A DNA stretch of 64,000 nt from Lasioglossum baleicum. Taxonomy: Eukaryota; Arthropoda; Insecta; Hymenoptera; Halictidae. The notes under the pieces were generated by a model. It had not been told where the DNA came from and did no database searches. It saw only the letters and a list, made by a program, of their open reading frames with translations. Both the position numbers and the translations under genes were made by a program. Below are positions 38,382 through 50,100 of this stretch, in pieces (the first letter of the stretch is position 1; each line of letters starts with the position of its first letter). The stretch spans positions 2,418,001 through 2,482,000 of the forward strand of contig NC_134944.1 of assembly GCF_051020765.1 (NCBI RefSeq), in the 5' to 3' direction.

Positions 38382-38580
38382 GTGTTGGTGAAATTTGTCA
38401 CTGTCACAGGTAAGTTTTTATTTTATTGATATGATATATAATTTCCATTATTTGTAACAATATGTTGACATTTTCAGGTAACCTGTCAATTCCTGATTTC
38501 CGATGACTTGGTATTGTGTTGGTGAAACTTGTCACTGTCATTTCAGGTAAGTTTTTATTTTATATTTATTTTCTCAGACA
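38382..38580. repeat. Imperfect ~131-bp direct repeat with splice-donor-like motif
   Basis: The block TGTGTTGGTGAAA, TTGTCACTGTCA, CAGGTAAGTTTTTATTTTAT occurs at 38382 and again at 38513. The sequence around ATATGTTGACATTTTCAGGT in the first unit recurs a third time, in diverged form, at about 38931-39012 inside the mariner-like element. The repeats contain both CAGGTAAG (donor-like) and TTTTCAG (acceptor-like) words. No coding frame accompanies them. Confidence 0.65.
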
Positions 38581-38617
38581 TTGAAACATTACTGACAAAA
38601 GGAAAATTAAAAAATAT

Positions 38618-39091
38618 TATTAGGTTGGAGAGAAAATTCTAGCGTATTTTAACTTTAACACTAATCCTACCAACAGCGGTCAAGATGACCAGTTCCAGAC
38701 TTTTTATTTTACAATTAGAAAGTTAATAATACTGATTTCATAAGAAACAATTGTATAGATATCTGTAGTAGTGCACATTTTACAATAGGAGCCATACAAA
38801 GTCTAAATAAAATCAATCTTATCATTTTTATAAGGGAACATGTGTGTACCAGTTACTTTTGAGGCTCGGTAGGTTTAGCGTTAAAGAAAACATTTGATTC
38901 AATTTATAAAAATACATGTTTAATATTATTCAATTATATAATTTTCATTATTTGTTACAATATGTTGTCATTTCTCAGATAACCTGTCAATTCCTGTTTT
39001 CCCATGACTCGCTAGTTAACATGTGTTTTGATTTACAAGCAAAATTACCTGTTTATTTAAAATACGACATAGCTTTCCCTCCAACCTAATA
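38618..39091. mobile_element. Nested mariner-like element, non-autonomous
   Basis: The element runs from 38620 to 39089 (470 bp). The terminal sequence TTAGGTTGGAGAGAAAATTC and the inverse of the right end match at 27 of the first 33 bases. TA dinucleotides at 38618-38619 and 39090-39091 form the target duplication. The start TTAGGTTGG is common for mariner termini. No transposase frame is present. About 244 bp remains after removing the nested TTAA element and its duplicated TTAA, so it is a MITE-sized copy. It lies inside the hAT element, so it inserted later than the hAT or came with it. Confidence 0.8.
38655..38884. mobile_element. Nested TTAA-flanked MITE (piggyBac-like)
   Basis: The element spans 38659-38880 (222 bp) and is flanked by TTAA on both sides (38655-38658 and 38881-38884), the signature of piggyBac target choice. 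Its ends, CACTAATCCTACC and the inverse of GGTAGGTTTAGCG, match at 11 of 13 bases. A short hairpin GGTCAAGATGACC lies just inside the left end. It encodes nothing. Its position inside the mariner-like element makes it the innermost of three nested insertions. Confidence 0.75.
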
Positions 39092-39290
39092 TATTCATGC
39101 TAAAAATCTTCCCGTTTATTGGACAATGCTTTTCACCAAGAAATTCTAATTTTTAGATGCAGCGAAGATATCCAAAACATCAGTTCATCAGAAAGAAAAT
39201 AGTATTTCCATACAGATGTGACTTACATTAGCGGAGGACCATGGAAAAAAACAAAACAGTTTCAAATTATTAACACAAATAAGTAGAAAT

Positions 39291-39632
39291 GATTTATACA
39301 CCCTGCACAAATTATAATAAAAACATATCATTAATAACATATTATTCCTTTCTTTTAACAACTCCTTGCGTTATTTATTAAATTATTAATAATTTAGTAT
39401 AAATTGTATAAATTTATGCACAAATGTAAAATTTATGTATTCAAACGAATAAAAATTATTAATAAAAATAAATAGAGATAATTTATACACCCTGCAAAAA
39501 TTATAATAGAATCTACAATTATCGTGTTATTTAACGAGCAAAAATTGTTTTAAAAATTACTGACAAATATAAACTGAATTACTTTATTAATAACATATTA
39601 TTTCTTTCTTTTACCAATTCCTTCCCTTACTT
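39291..39632. repeat. Diverged direct repeat pair inside the hAT element
   Basis: The words ATTTATACACCCTGCA, AAATTATAATA and ATTAATAACATATTATT followed by CTTTCTTTTA occur in the same order at about 39291-39379 and again at about 39481-39632. The second copy is longer because of an insert. This shows an internal duplication in the AT-rich middle of the element. Confidence 0.6.
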
Positions 39633-39835
39633 ATGACTTGTATGTATTTAGTTAAATGCATCTATATGGTGTGAGGTACAAAATTAAATATTGACAATAC
39701 TTCACAACTTTTACAATATTTCGTACATAACCGTGGTAACGTTTAACCTTCAAAAATAAGAAATTTTAGGAGCCTACAAGCTCCCCTTGTTCTATGAGCT
39801 CCACAGTTTTTAAACCGATCATTTGTACATTTAGT

Positions 39836-40360
39836 GTTACGATTTGGCAACGTCGCATCAAGATGTATTTGAAATCAAATACAAATTACGATTAAAGATA
39901 CATGTGATTTCATCTCTGAGAAATACTCGTCACGAATAAAAAAATTGAATAAAGTATCTTGCTACGTCGAGCTTCAAATACATCTGAAGGTTAAGATGAA
40001 ATCGTCCCATTGAAATCTCACAGATACATTTCCAATAGCCAAAATCTGACGGATACAACCGCAAGATACACGGTGGCGCTGCTTCGACTCTCAGATAACT
40101 GTGAAAGATACACTGAAAATTCTCACGCTGTATCTTACGGATAGTGCCTCTTGAATAACTTCTCGCCGCTAGAGGCGTTGAATACGCATACGCAGTTACT
40201 TCGAGCTCAGATAACCTACAGATGTCAAATGAAATTTTTTGGAGAGTATCTTACAGATACACTGTGTCGAATATGTATTTCAGGAAAATAACTACAGATA
40301 AAAGATAACTTTCATTTATCTTTTATTTGAAAATTTTAGATACATTTTTGCCCATCTCTG
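39836..40360 (-). repeat. Right long inverted arm of the hAT element
   Basis: The inverse partner of 37017-37528. It ends with TGCCCATCTCTG and holds many AGATAC/AAATAC words, the inverse of those in the left arm. The length difference from the left arm is about 13 bp. Confidence 0.8.
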
Positions 40361-40368
40361 GTTGACAC

Positions 40369-42419
40369 TGTGTCATCACGGATTCTTTAATTTCTGTAAT
40401 TGCGCGGGGAACACGGGACTGATAACAGTAAGAAGCTGACGAGGGTGGTCCTCGATTCAGGCGGATTTTTTTCTTTATCTTCGATCCCTAGGGTTGAGGC
40501 TTCGTGGGCCAAGCTCAAACAGTTTGATACTTTTCATTACGGAGGGCTGGCCCTCTTTGAAATTCCGATTGTTTCAATTAAGGGCGGGCTTGGAGTTGCG
40601 TTTCTCCAGGTTTGGGAATGCTCGACGATCCACGTTTGTCGAAAAGATAATGGAATGTTTCAATTAAAGGCTTTGAGGAGCGTTTGAGGGAGACAGCGAC
40701 ACTATGAGGGGAAAGCTGAAACCTAAATGGATGAAAATTTCACTGTACACCATTCTCTAGTGGAGAGGGTAATTTGACTCCAGAATATATACTCGAGCGT
40801 TTGTGCCTGCTATAAGGGTAATGAAAATCCTCGGACCGGTAAGACGAGACCGAACGATCCTATTTCAAACATTCCGAAAACATTTGTGGATTTCTGGTGC
40901 AGATCGCAATATTTATTTGCGTCCCCGTTTACTATTAATGAACCACGTGTCCGTGGCTATGTATTAGCACCCTCTGCGAAGAGGAAAGTGCCCACGCTTT
41001 CTTTTCGCATTGACCAGGGACCGGCTTCCATCTTTCACCCCTCCCTCCCCTCCTCGGACCACCCTCCGAAGTAATCACAATATGTATGAGAGCCGAGAAG
41101 ACAGAAATCCGTCGAGATGCGAGCTAGCCTCACCTAGCACTCAGTTTTCTCATTGGAATTGCGAGCAGCCTGCCTCCAACGCGAACTACATACACGATTC
41201 TGATCTCACGCGGTATAATTTTACGCAAAATTTATGGATAATCCTCCATTATCGTAACCGTGAACATTTGCGTGCACTTTCAACTTTTGGTTCGTGAACG
41301 ATCAGAAATTTACAGGGGTTGAAACAAATGGAGAAGAGAATATTTGTCGAAAGTGATCGGTACCGTACGGGGGATGAAAACAGCGGAAGTGCATTCGCGG
41401 CTATAGAGGCTCGTACAATATTCATCCTTGCGGACGTAGAAGTCGGACGCAATCCTGTAAAAATACAAGGTTTTACCTCGGAGGTATATCAGACCCCGCC
41501 ATTGATGGCCCCCGCCGTACAATAACATTCCACTCCTTCCGCTTTTGTGTTTTGTGAGTCAATTCGAAACATGAATCGTATAATAATTCAACGGAGCTAA
41601 GGAAAACACGCCGGGATATTATTCGTCCCACCTAGACCACCCTCGGGCCTCCATATTTATGGCCGGGCAGCTTAATAGGAAATGATAGATGTCTTATTTA
41701 AAAGAACAATCCCTTATTTTCAATTTCACTGATACGGTCTCCGCGCCAAATAATGGAAACGCTAGCCAACGAGATTATCGGACGACGTAAAAATTCAACA
41801 CCATAGACGACAGTTCTGAACAAGTCATTTATTAGTACCGAACACTTCTGTGATGCAGAAATATTATTAAATATGCAGTATTCCTTTGCCGAAACGGCTC
41901 GGGGGATGCAAAGCGTGTGCACGGCTTGCCGCACGAGCGTGGCCACGTGCAATCTTCGAAAAGTGCAATAGTAGCAGAGAGTTATGAGAACGGGCCGTGA
42001 ATACGGGCCATTATTCCGCACGATAAAGCGATTCCCCTGCACTCACGGAATTATGTTTCGACTATTTAGCATCGGTCGGACGTCGCCCGCGATCCAGGGG
42101 CGTATTCGGCATCGTGCGGGGGTAGAAAATGCGAGAGGAGATCGCGACGGGGGGACACGCGGAACCCGTCTAAGAAAACGATAGACCGAACGGAAATGGA
42201 AACTCCGTCGATAGGATCGTTTCTCGTGCGCCACCGAGCGATTCGTTACCGTCATCGATCGATCACCGTTTCCGCGGACCGCTTTTCGGAATCGACTTTA
42301 ATCTCGCCTCGCGAGCTTGCATTCATTCTACACGAGTTCTTATTCCGGCGTCCAATTCTGCGCCGTTTCGAAAGCTCCGTTGGCAAAATTTCGCGAGAAA
42401 CGGCGACCTCGGCAACCTG
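40369..42419. other. Non-coding stretch, no supported gene
   Basis: Short overlapping open frames only, none resembling a known protein. No repeat or RNA gene was noticed. Confidence 0.55.
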
Positions 42420-42641
42420 TTAACACGTTCGCTGCCGAGCGACATTTTCAAAAACGGTTCCACCACGCCAACAATTGTTGTGTTTTTTTCTAATCCCCAA
42501 AGCCAGATACCTTCAAAGAACATGAAAATACTCCGAGTTTCGAACAATTTGCAAAAACGTTCTACGAATTAACTCGTAGCTGGCGCCTAAACGCAAACTT
42601 CGACCTACGAGATAACTCGTTGTTAGCAGCGAACGTGTTAA
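42420..42641. mobile_element. TTAA-flanked MITE (piggyBac-like)
   Basis: The element spans 42424-42637 (214 bp) between TTAA duplications at 42420-42423 and 42638-42641. Its 12-bp ends CACGTTCGCTGC are a perfect inverted repeat. A smaller internal hairpin around ACGAATTAACTCGT lies in the right half. No protein is encoded. The termini differ from those of the TTAA element at 38659-38880, so two TTAA families are present in the window. Confidence 0.85.
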
Positions 42642-45600
42642 CCAAATTGACAAAGAAAATAAATTTCTATTTCACTCGGGTTTGTTATAAGTCGGATAAA
42701 ATCTTTTTATTTCACACGAAGATCTGCTGTCTAGTAATCATCGCAGCAACAACGAAACAACCGCGTGTATTTCGAAGGAGAAGATAGTTCCAGGTTCGTC
42801 GAGCCTAGAGAGTACGGACTAGAACGTCGGGAGCGCCGATATCGTACTCGGCGAGGAGATCGTCGAGCACGCACGCGGCGTACCGCGAGCGTAATTTTAA
42901 TTAAGAGCGCGGAGAGGAATCACGGGCAGCGTCCCAGAAGTTATTAGCCGTGTCCGTGGTCGTCATATTGCAGCAATTATACAGGCATCCGGGACGGATT
43001 CCTGGGGACGCGATTGATTCCCGTAAGGGCCGAGCGTCGATTGAATTTAACCGAAACGGGCAATTAAAACTGCGCCGCTGGAATCCGGTGCGCGGATTCC
43101 GCGCGGGAAAGACAGAACGGCCAAAGAAGTTGACGACGGTCGGAGAGATACGAGGGAGAGAGAGAAAGAGAGGATAAGAGAGAGGAGAGAGGCGAACGCT
43201 TCCGCAGTGACACGCGCGGATCCGTGACTTCAATGTGGTAGCCTGTTCCTGGGCCGGCACGGCGGCGCATCAAGGCGAGACTATCTTCCCTTCCCCGGGG
43301 AAACAATTACTCCCGATCCGAGTGCATAAATAACAAGAGAAACGGCCGGACGATGCACCCACGATCCGGAGACGCGGACTGATTTGCATCGACCGATTCG
43401 ATCGCCCGGAAACTAATGGCTGCAGCGCGATGGTTCTTACACTCTTATAACCTGATCTGAAATAGTCTGTTCTGGTACTTCGTTGAGCTAGTATTAAGAC
43501 CTCTTAATTAAAGGGCGTTCGGAAGTCCGACCGTTCCGAAAACTGTTGAAAAATGAAAATTCGTCGGACAGAACGGTAATGCAGGGGAGAAAGGAGAAAG
43601 AAAGTGCGGGAACCGAGGAGAAAAATTGTTAAAAGGAATTTCCTTGACTTTAAGTGACGTTGATGTACGAGCGCGAGAACGCGAACGCCGGGAGTGGTTG
43701 TAATAACACCTACCTGAGAGGAACCACCGAATCGAGCGGCTCCCGTTACGTTACAAAGCGTTCCGTTACACTGGATCCTTGTGACGTATCGCACCCGTTC
43801 TCTATCCAGAATTATGTCCATAATCGTTACATTTTTTACAGCAGAATCTTTTGCATGCAGCTGATGTGAATCATCGCAAGCATAATCAACGTCCCGGCCG
43901 CTCGGATCGAGAGCCAATTAGGATCGATTACGCTGGACTCGACGCGGAATATTTTATCGGGACAATTACCGCTCGTAATAAAGTCTGATCGGGTTGGACA
44001 CCAATCAGCGGGGACGATCCGGTGTGTCCACGTCCGAGACCGCGGAACGGGTAATTAAAAGCATTGTCGGGGCACAAAAGCCCGGCGAGGGTGACCGCGG
44101 GGGCGGACGAAACTCACGGCCGGTCGGGACGGACGAAAAAGAGTTGCTGGAAGGTACCGTGGATGGCTGTCCAGGCTGGGGACTCGATTCGTAATTACAA
44201 AGTGCGATCTAAATCAATCCTGATTGCTCGGGAAACGGTGCGTCGCGTCGTCGATTCGCGGCACGCAAAAACCCGAAGGATCCGCGGGACAATGTGACCC
44301 GGTAATTGTTCCGATCAGTCGATTGACTCGAGAGTTTTGCAAATCAAGCTGGTGGGAGAGTTCCTTGGAGTGTCTGGATCAGGTCGAGTAAAGGGTTGAA
44401 ACCTGTTGACACAAGACAAATGAGCTGTAGGCTTCGGAGAAGGTGCGTTTCCACGTGTTTTTGAAAGTTAGCCGGCTGTCGTCGAGTCTATTCTGACGGT
44501 CGACTTTTTACCCGCAAAGGGAGGAAACGCTTGTCAAGGGGTGACTGTGGCTGTCGGCGGCCGTTCTTTGAGCGAGGGGAGAGGAGCCTGGGGGAGGTTG
44601 GCAAATACGTAGGATGCATTCAGATCAGCCTCTCTCGCGAGGAGGAAGGAAAAGGGAGGAGAATAGAAAAGGTTCGAGACGCGTCAGCAAGAAGAAACAT
44701 CAAAGTCCGCGCCATTTCCTTCGGCCGAATACAAATGAAACTCGCGTAGCTACGTGCGATCGTATGCCGAGTGAAATCGATCCCTTGAATCCTCGGACAC
44801 GTTCCGTAATCAAGTATTCGCGATCTCTGCATTTTTCGATCCTTTTAGTAGGAATTCCTAGACACGAATGAGATTCGTCGATAAACGAAATATCGGCGAA
44901 CCCGGTCGCATGTAAACGACGTTGCGATGGAATCGCGAAACACCGGCAGTAATACGCGAAAAAGGAAAATAGCGGCAATACCGTTGAGTGGCCGGAATGG
45001 TGGCCATGGGGGACCGACAAGCTCCCAGGGATAAGGATTTGCGCCAGGGTCCAGGGGGAAATGTCCGTGCGAGTGGCACATGCGGGAATGCATATTCAGG
45101 GATCAGGGAGCGCAGGTGCGGCCATTTCTGGTGCTTACAGGGCTCCTGGCAAGCCCTCCTCTCCACCAGAATCTCATCCTCCTTCTCGAGAAACCTCCAT
45201 CAAACTTTCCTCTTTTCGTGAAGCGTCATAACTTTCCATAGACGGGGGGATTTATTGAGCCCGAGCTCTATCGCTTCTCGAAATTGTGTTTTTGCTCCCA
45301 AAGTGCACTCGGTGTTATCTAAACTTGTATATTTATTGTTGGACCGGAGCTTTGTGCTTTCGAGACATTTTTCAAAAACACGTACGGTGGTCAAAATCAT
45401 TAGAACATTTTAGATTACGAATAGACACAGTTTTAGTAACATGGAAAATTATTTTCTGTTTCTATATGTTTAATAGATTGACAATATTACCACTATATTT
45501 TTAAATTTTCCGAATGTTTTCCTCAATGGATTAAATGGCTGATTACCGAAACACTTAGCCTACGACCACATAGAATTATTATAAACGTCTATTATAAAAG

Positions 45601-46252
45601 TTTATCGTGACATGAAAGCGAGCTATAGCAAATGTTCGAGGAGGTCAACCAAGACGATTTCCATCACGGTGGTTTAGGCAGAGAATTTCTTTCGATATTC
45701 TAGTGGACAAGGGTGCCAGAGTGGTCGCGACACGCTGCTGAGGCTCGAGAGAGCTCCATGGTTCACCCCCCTCCCCCATACCAGATCAATAATACCATCC
45801 CTTACTGAGAGCATGCGCGGTGAAACAACCCCCGTAAGCGGGCTGGTTTCCACCCCCGACAAGCTCCTCGCACCCCTCCATGCAACATTCATAGCGCCAT
45901 CAATATTATACGCGCGAAATAATAACCTGTGCATTTATTACGATGGTGGCAGGGGATCTACAATCCCCACCCCCTCTGCTCGAGAGGTTTATAAAAAAGC
46001 GAGGGGGTGGTAAATTATGCGTGTAAACGGTTATGCAAATCGATTGGTCAATGGCCCACCATTGATGGATCTGGTGGGTATGTGATGGATATGTTCGTTC
46101 TCGAAATTGTTGCAAATTTTTCTCCTTTCAACATGTAACCTTACATCATGAAGTGTGTCACAAAATCTGAACTGCCAAAGTGACAGTGTAAGAGGTTACC
46201 ATCATGCACAGATGAGTCCGAAAGGTTTTTATTGAATTTCCAATCAGTTACA
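42642..46252. other. Non-coding stretch upstream of the MPC1-like gene
   Basis: No exon was recognised. A weak end of the hAT-like family (inverse of TAGACAGCAGATC) lies at about 42721-42733. The last ~130 bases before 46253 are probably the 5' untranslated leader and promoter of the MPC1-like gene, but no TATA box or clear initiator stands out. Two CACCCCCG-type motifs lie around 45828-45858. Confidence 0.55.
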
Positions 46253-47050
46253 ATGTCGAAGAAACCGTCGAAATCGCTGTTCAACAAAGAAACACTAAAC
46301 TATTTTATGAGGTAACAAGCGACTCTATTTTGATTTGATCGAAAAGACAATGGTGGGAGCGTTCGCCTGCGGAATGACACGATTTATGAAAAACTACTTT
46401 TCAAGCACGCACTTCTGGGGCCCGGCGTTCAACTGGATGATACCCGTGGCGGCCATATCCGACACGCAGAAGCATCCAAGAATCATTAGCGGCAAGATGA
46501 CGGTGGGTAAGTTCCCGAAGCACCGTGTCCTGGACCTTTCGGGGAATTCTGTAAAGCCGTTCATATAATAATCGGTCGGGGACAACGGGCTTCTATGGTG
46601 AAGCGAACGAAAAGGGGTTACAGGGACGGGGGGCCACGAGAAAGAAGGTAGGAAAGGGCACGTGAAATAATTGCGGCGAATAACCGCTTACGCTCTTAAC
46701 GAGCGGGACGATGGAAACTGGTCCGGTAAAATTGTCCGAATTCGTTCGCCGCCATTTCAATGCGCGATGAGCGAGAATAATCGAAAGGAATTAGACTGGG
46801 GAGTTAGACGCACTGTGTGAGTGTGTGTGGAGTAAGATGATTAATTAATTCATTTTATCAATGTATGAATTCTGATCGATTTTCAGCACTAGCTTTGTAC
46901 TCCATGGTGTTCATGAGGTTCGCGTGGAAAGTTCAGCCTAGGAATTTGTTTCTGATGGCATGCCATTTTGTCAATAGCTGTGCACAACTTACGCAAGGCT
47001 ACAGATTCTTGAACTACCATTACCTCTCGCAAGAGGAACCTGAGCAGTGA
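46253..47050 (+). CDS. MPC1: Mitochondrial pyruvate carrier subunit 1 family protein
   Basis: This is an MPC1-family subunit of the inner mitochondrial membrane carrier that imports pyruvate, normally as a heterodimer with MPC2. The exons are 46253-46311, 46406-46506 and 46887-47050, joined at GT/AG boundaries in consistent phase, giving 107 residues, close to the usual ~109. Evidence is the family signature STHFWGP (residues 20-26), then IPVAAISDTQKHP, IISGKMT, FMRFAWKVQPRN and ACHFVN, with the late QGYRF block keeping the arginine that corresponds to human Arg97. The junction between exons 1 and 2 splits the Ser codon of STHFWGP, which supports it strongly. Some positions that are usually fixed differ: NWG is NWM and QPRNWLL is QPRNLFL. 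It could therefore be a diverged paralogue rather than the main MPC1. An AATAAA lies 70 bases after the stop. Confidence 0.93.
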
Positions 47051-47120
47051 CTGTGTTGTTCATAATTTCAATAAGCATTTTTGTTTGATGATGTCTTTTA
47101 ATGGAGAACTTTTATTCTTT

Positions 47121-47126
47121 AATAAA
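47121..47126 (+). terminator. Poly(A) signal of the MPC1-like gene
   Basis: A canonical AATAAA 70 bases past the MPC1-like stop codon, in a U-rich setting (CTTTTATTCTTTAATAAA). Confidence 0.6.
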
Positions 47127-50100
47127 GCCCACGATCCAATCGATTCAACTTATTCCTTACCACCGTCGTTTTCATCAAACGAATCCACCAAAAATGAATC
47201 TCTAACACTTTCAACAACTCTACATATTCTACTTTCAACCTAATAAATCAGCAGAAAAATTCGCCTGCAGTTTCCTTCGCGTTCATGAAAATGTAAAACG
47301 ATCCACGTCAATCGAACGTCCTTTTTCCCTATGTTTCCCTCTTCTATCCTGGTATGTCCCCAACCCCCTAGAAGAAGGAGCAAAAGGGCACTGGCTTATT
47401 CGCCGCGGCCCCAATTCGACGGACTCTCGAATATATAAGGAGAGCAATAATTTTCTACGGTCTCTTTCTCTCCTACTCTCTCGTTCTCTCTGTTCTGTTT
47501 CCCGAGCGATAGCGCCGCCTCAAGAGAGAAAGGAAGGGCACTCGATCGTGCTTGGGGTGATTTTATGGGATCTGGCACGGATCAGAGCCACGAGCCCGTC
47601 CCATGGTGTATTCCGGGTTCCACGTACGTGCGTAAGCCGTCGCCGTCCCTATGTGTCTCTGTCCCGGTTTTGCTCTTTGCATTCGTCGAAAAGGACCAAA
47701 GGGAACCGGAGAGGAGGTCCGCCCTCGCCTCCCTGAATAAATATATATGGGCTGATTAGCCCTGCTTGGCTTCGATCATGCGTTCCTTCCCTTTATCGGA
47801 AAGTTTTGCATCCGGTGACGTCACCTGGGTCGAGGACTATCCCAGATCAGCTGCTCCGAAACGCGAAATCAACGATTTTCCACCGTTCGAATTTGAGAGA
47901 TTTCTTGAAAAATTAGTACATTCCTGGGGGATCCTCGGATGCTTCTCTAATTAGTAGAAAATAATGGACAATTTAGAACAGCGACTTTGAAATTGTACAA
48001 TTCGACTTTACAAGTCGAAATATGAACCAACTGAATAAAATTATTTCAGAAAACGAAAGACATTTCGACGGTCGATTAAAACTCTACCAGAAGCCAATTT
48101 CGGTAGAGATTATCCTAGCGTCCCGATCGATTAGCATGCTAGAGAAGGGATTCCGAAAAATTTTCGCGAATCGAGCGACTTTTAGTCGACGCCGACAGAA
48201 GGTCGGAGGGAGATGAGTCCCCTGGGCCTGATCTGGCAAACAAATGCCGACGATTGAATCTTGGCATGTTGCAAGACGGATCGTTCTCTTTGAATCACAG
48301 ATTGCCCGCCGCCTTGCCTTGTCTTTCCTCTCTGCTCTCTCGTTTCGTTTCGTTCCGTTCCTCGTCTCGCGCGAGGATCCTCTCTCCTCTTCAGCCGGTC
48401 CGAATGACTCGAGGATGAGAACTGGCCTCTTCTCTTCCTCCTCTGGGTTCTCTTGCTCCACCTTCGACCGGAGGCGCCTTGATCCGAAGAGGAGGATACC
48501 GGAGAAGGAAGAGACAAGGAGAAGAGAAGAAGCTGCCTTTCGGGGCAGCCAGCGGCCGCGGCAATTTGCCACATGCCCGCGTTGCCTGCCTGCCTACTCT
48601 CGCGAGGAGAAACGATCCACCGGCGTCAACGACAGTCGAATCCAGACGCCGATCTATCGGACGCGATCTCCGGCCGATCTCTGACGGCCTCGCATTCGTC
48701 AAAAATCGCCGGATTTATCAGAATTTTTTCCGTTCCATTTCAGTTCTTTCGTCGGCCTATCTTTTGGAAACTCGGAGTCTTTTTACATAAAACCACTCCC
48801 ACCTTATTTAAAATCACAAACATAAGACAATTTCACTTTAAGTGGAAGACCCACTTTAACTGGAGCGCCCTGTAGGCCGAGCAGGAACCTCCCTAATCAA
48901 TAAATAAGCAATTAAGTGGAAAGCGTTAACTGCGAGATCCATTGGAACGAAAGCAAAGATCGCGGTCAGCCAGAGAATAAAAATTAAAAGAGTTCTCTGG
49001 GAACGTGGTGGAACGGGGGGCGGAAAGGGGCGAGGGAGGACGTGGGTGGGGTCAGAAAATGTGAAATGAACTGTAAAGCGGAATGCACAGACTGTAAAGC
49101 TCGTCCCCGCAGAAATCCATGAACTCTCGCGAGAACTATGGGGGTGAAACGAAGAAAAAAAAGAAGGAACGCGAGAGGGTGCGACCGGCCCTCCTCGACT
49201 TTTCGACGGTCGATGATCTTTAAATTAAGTGCACCGGCTTATGACGCCCGTGTAAAGTCGTTCAGGGTGGATTTTCTACTCGCGACTGTTCACCAAGAAG
49301 AATGGAAAAAAGAAAGAGGAGAGACTCTTGATACGCGTGACGAATGCGGCCTCGACGGGCAACCCCCTCCGGCGAGATGAATCAAACGCACCCTCGCGAT
49401 GCAGGACATACATTAGGCCAACACGCCGGACCGGAATGCTGACTATTTTCCCGGAGAACAGAGAGAAATAAGGACGTTATTAAAGGGGACTTGGAAATGT
49501 TGCTGCCGCGAAAAACCACCCCCGCAACGATTTCTTCTCGGCGAGATCGCGAAATTTTATTACGAGCTTGTTTCTCTTTACGTTTGAAGCGTACGATTCT
49601 ATTTCGTTTCACATTTGCTGCGCTAATAGGAGAAGACAATTTAACCTCGGCACCCAACCACTACAAATTAATAAACTTTTATGTCGGTACAAGGATCCAC
49701 TAATCAGGACTTTTATTTTATTTTTAGTTTCCATTGCAACGTTCGAACAACGTCCAAGTAGTTTCAGGCGCAAGTTGTCAGTGTTGTTAAATACGTTCGG
49801 TTGATGGTTTCGGTGTAAAAGAGGCTAGCACCGCGTCGGAGCGAAATAAAACGTAACGTCTGTTGATGCTCTCGTAGAGGGGTTGGAATATTCCTGGTGG
49901 ATTCATAAAAAAAGTGCTCAAGTCACCCCTGAAAAATAACATGAAACCGGGGCACAACCGCGCGCCATACGGCCGTGAAAGCGTCCGGCGTTAAAAAATC
50001 ATAAGGGTGCCGTTTTCCTCGTCTCGGTACACGGTTTCCCCGAATTCTCGTGATCGACGTTTTATGGACACGTAAAAATCGCGAGCACGGCGCCCTTAAT

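Larger units (their letters stand above)
37009..40368. mobile_element. hAT transposon with long inverted arms and nested insertions
   Basis: The element spans 37017-40360 (3,344 bp). Its ends are the perfect 12-bp inverted repeat CAGAGATGGGCA, and the exact octamer GTTGACAC flanks it on both sides (37009-37016 and 40361-40368). Eight-base duplications with CAGAG ends are characteristic of the hAT superfamily. Beyond the perfect 12 bp, the outer ~510-525 bp on each side (37017-37528 and 39836-40360) are recognisably inverse copies, full of GTATCT and GTATTTG motifs that are probably subterminal transposase-binding repeats. No frame over 60 codons exists between about 37305 and 40360, so this copy encodes no transposase. 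It carries a tandem array, an AT microsatellite and a nested mariner-like insertion. Confidence 0.9.
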
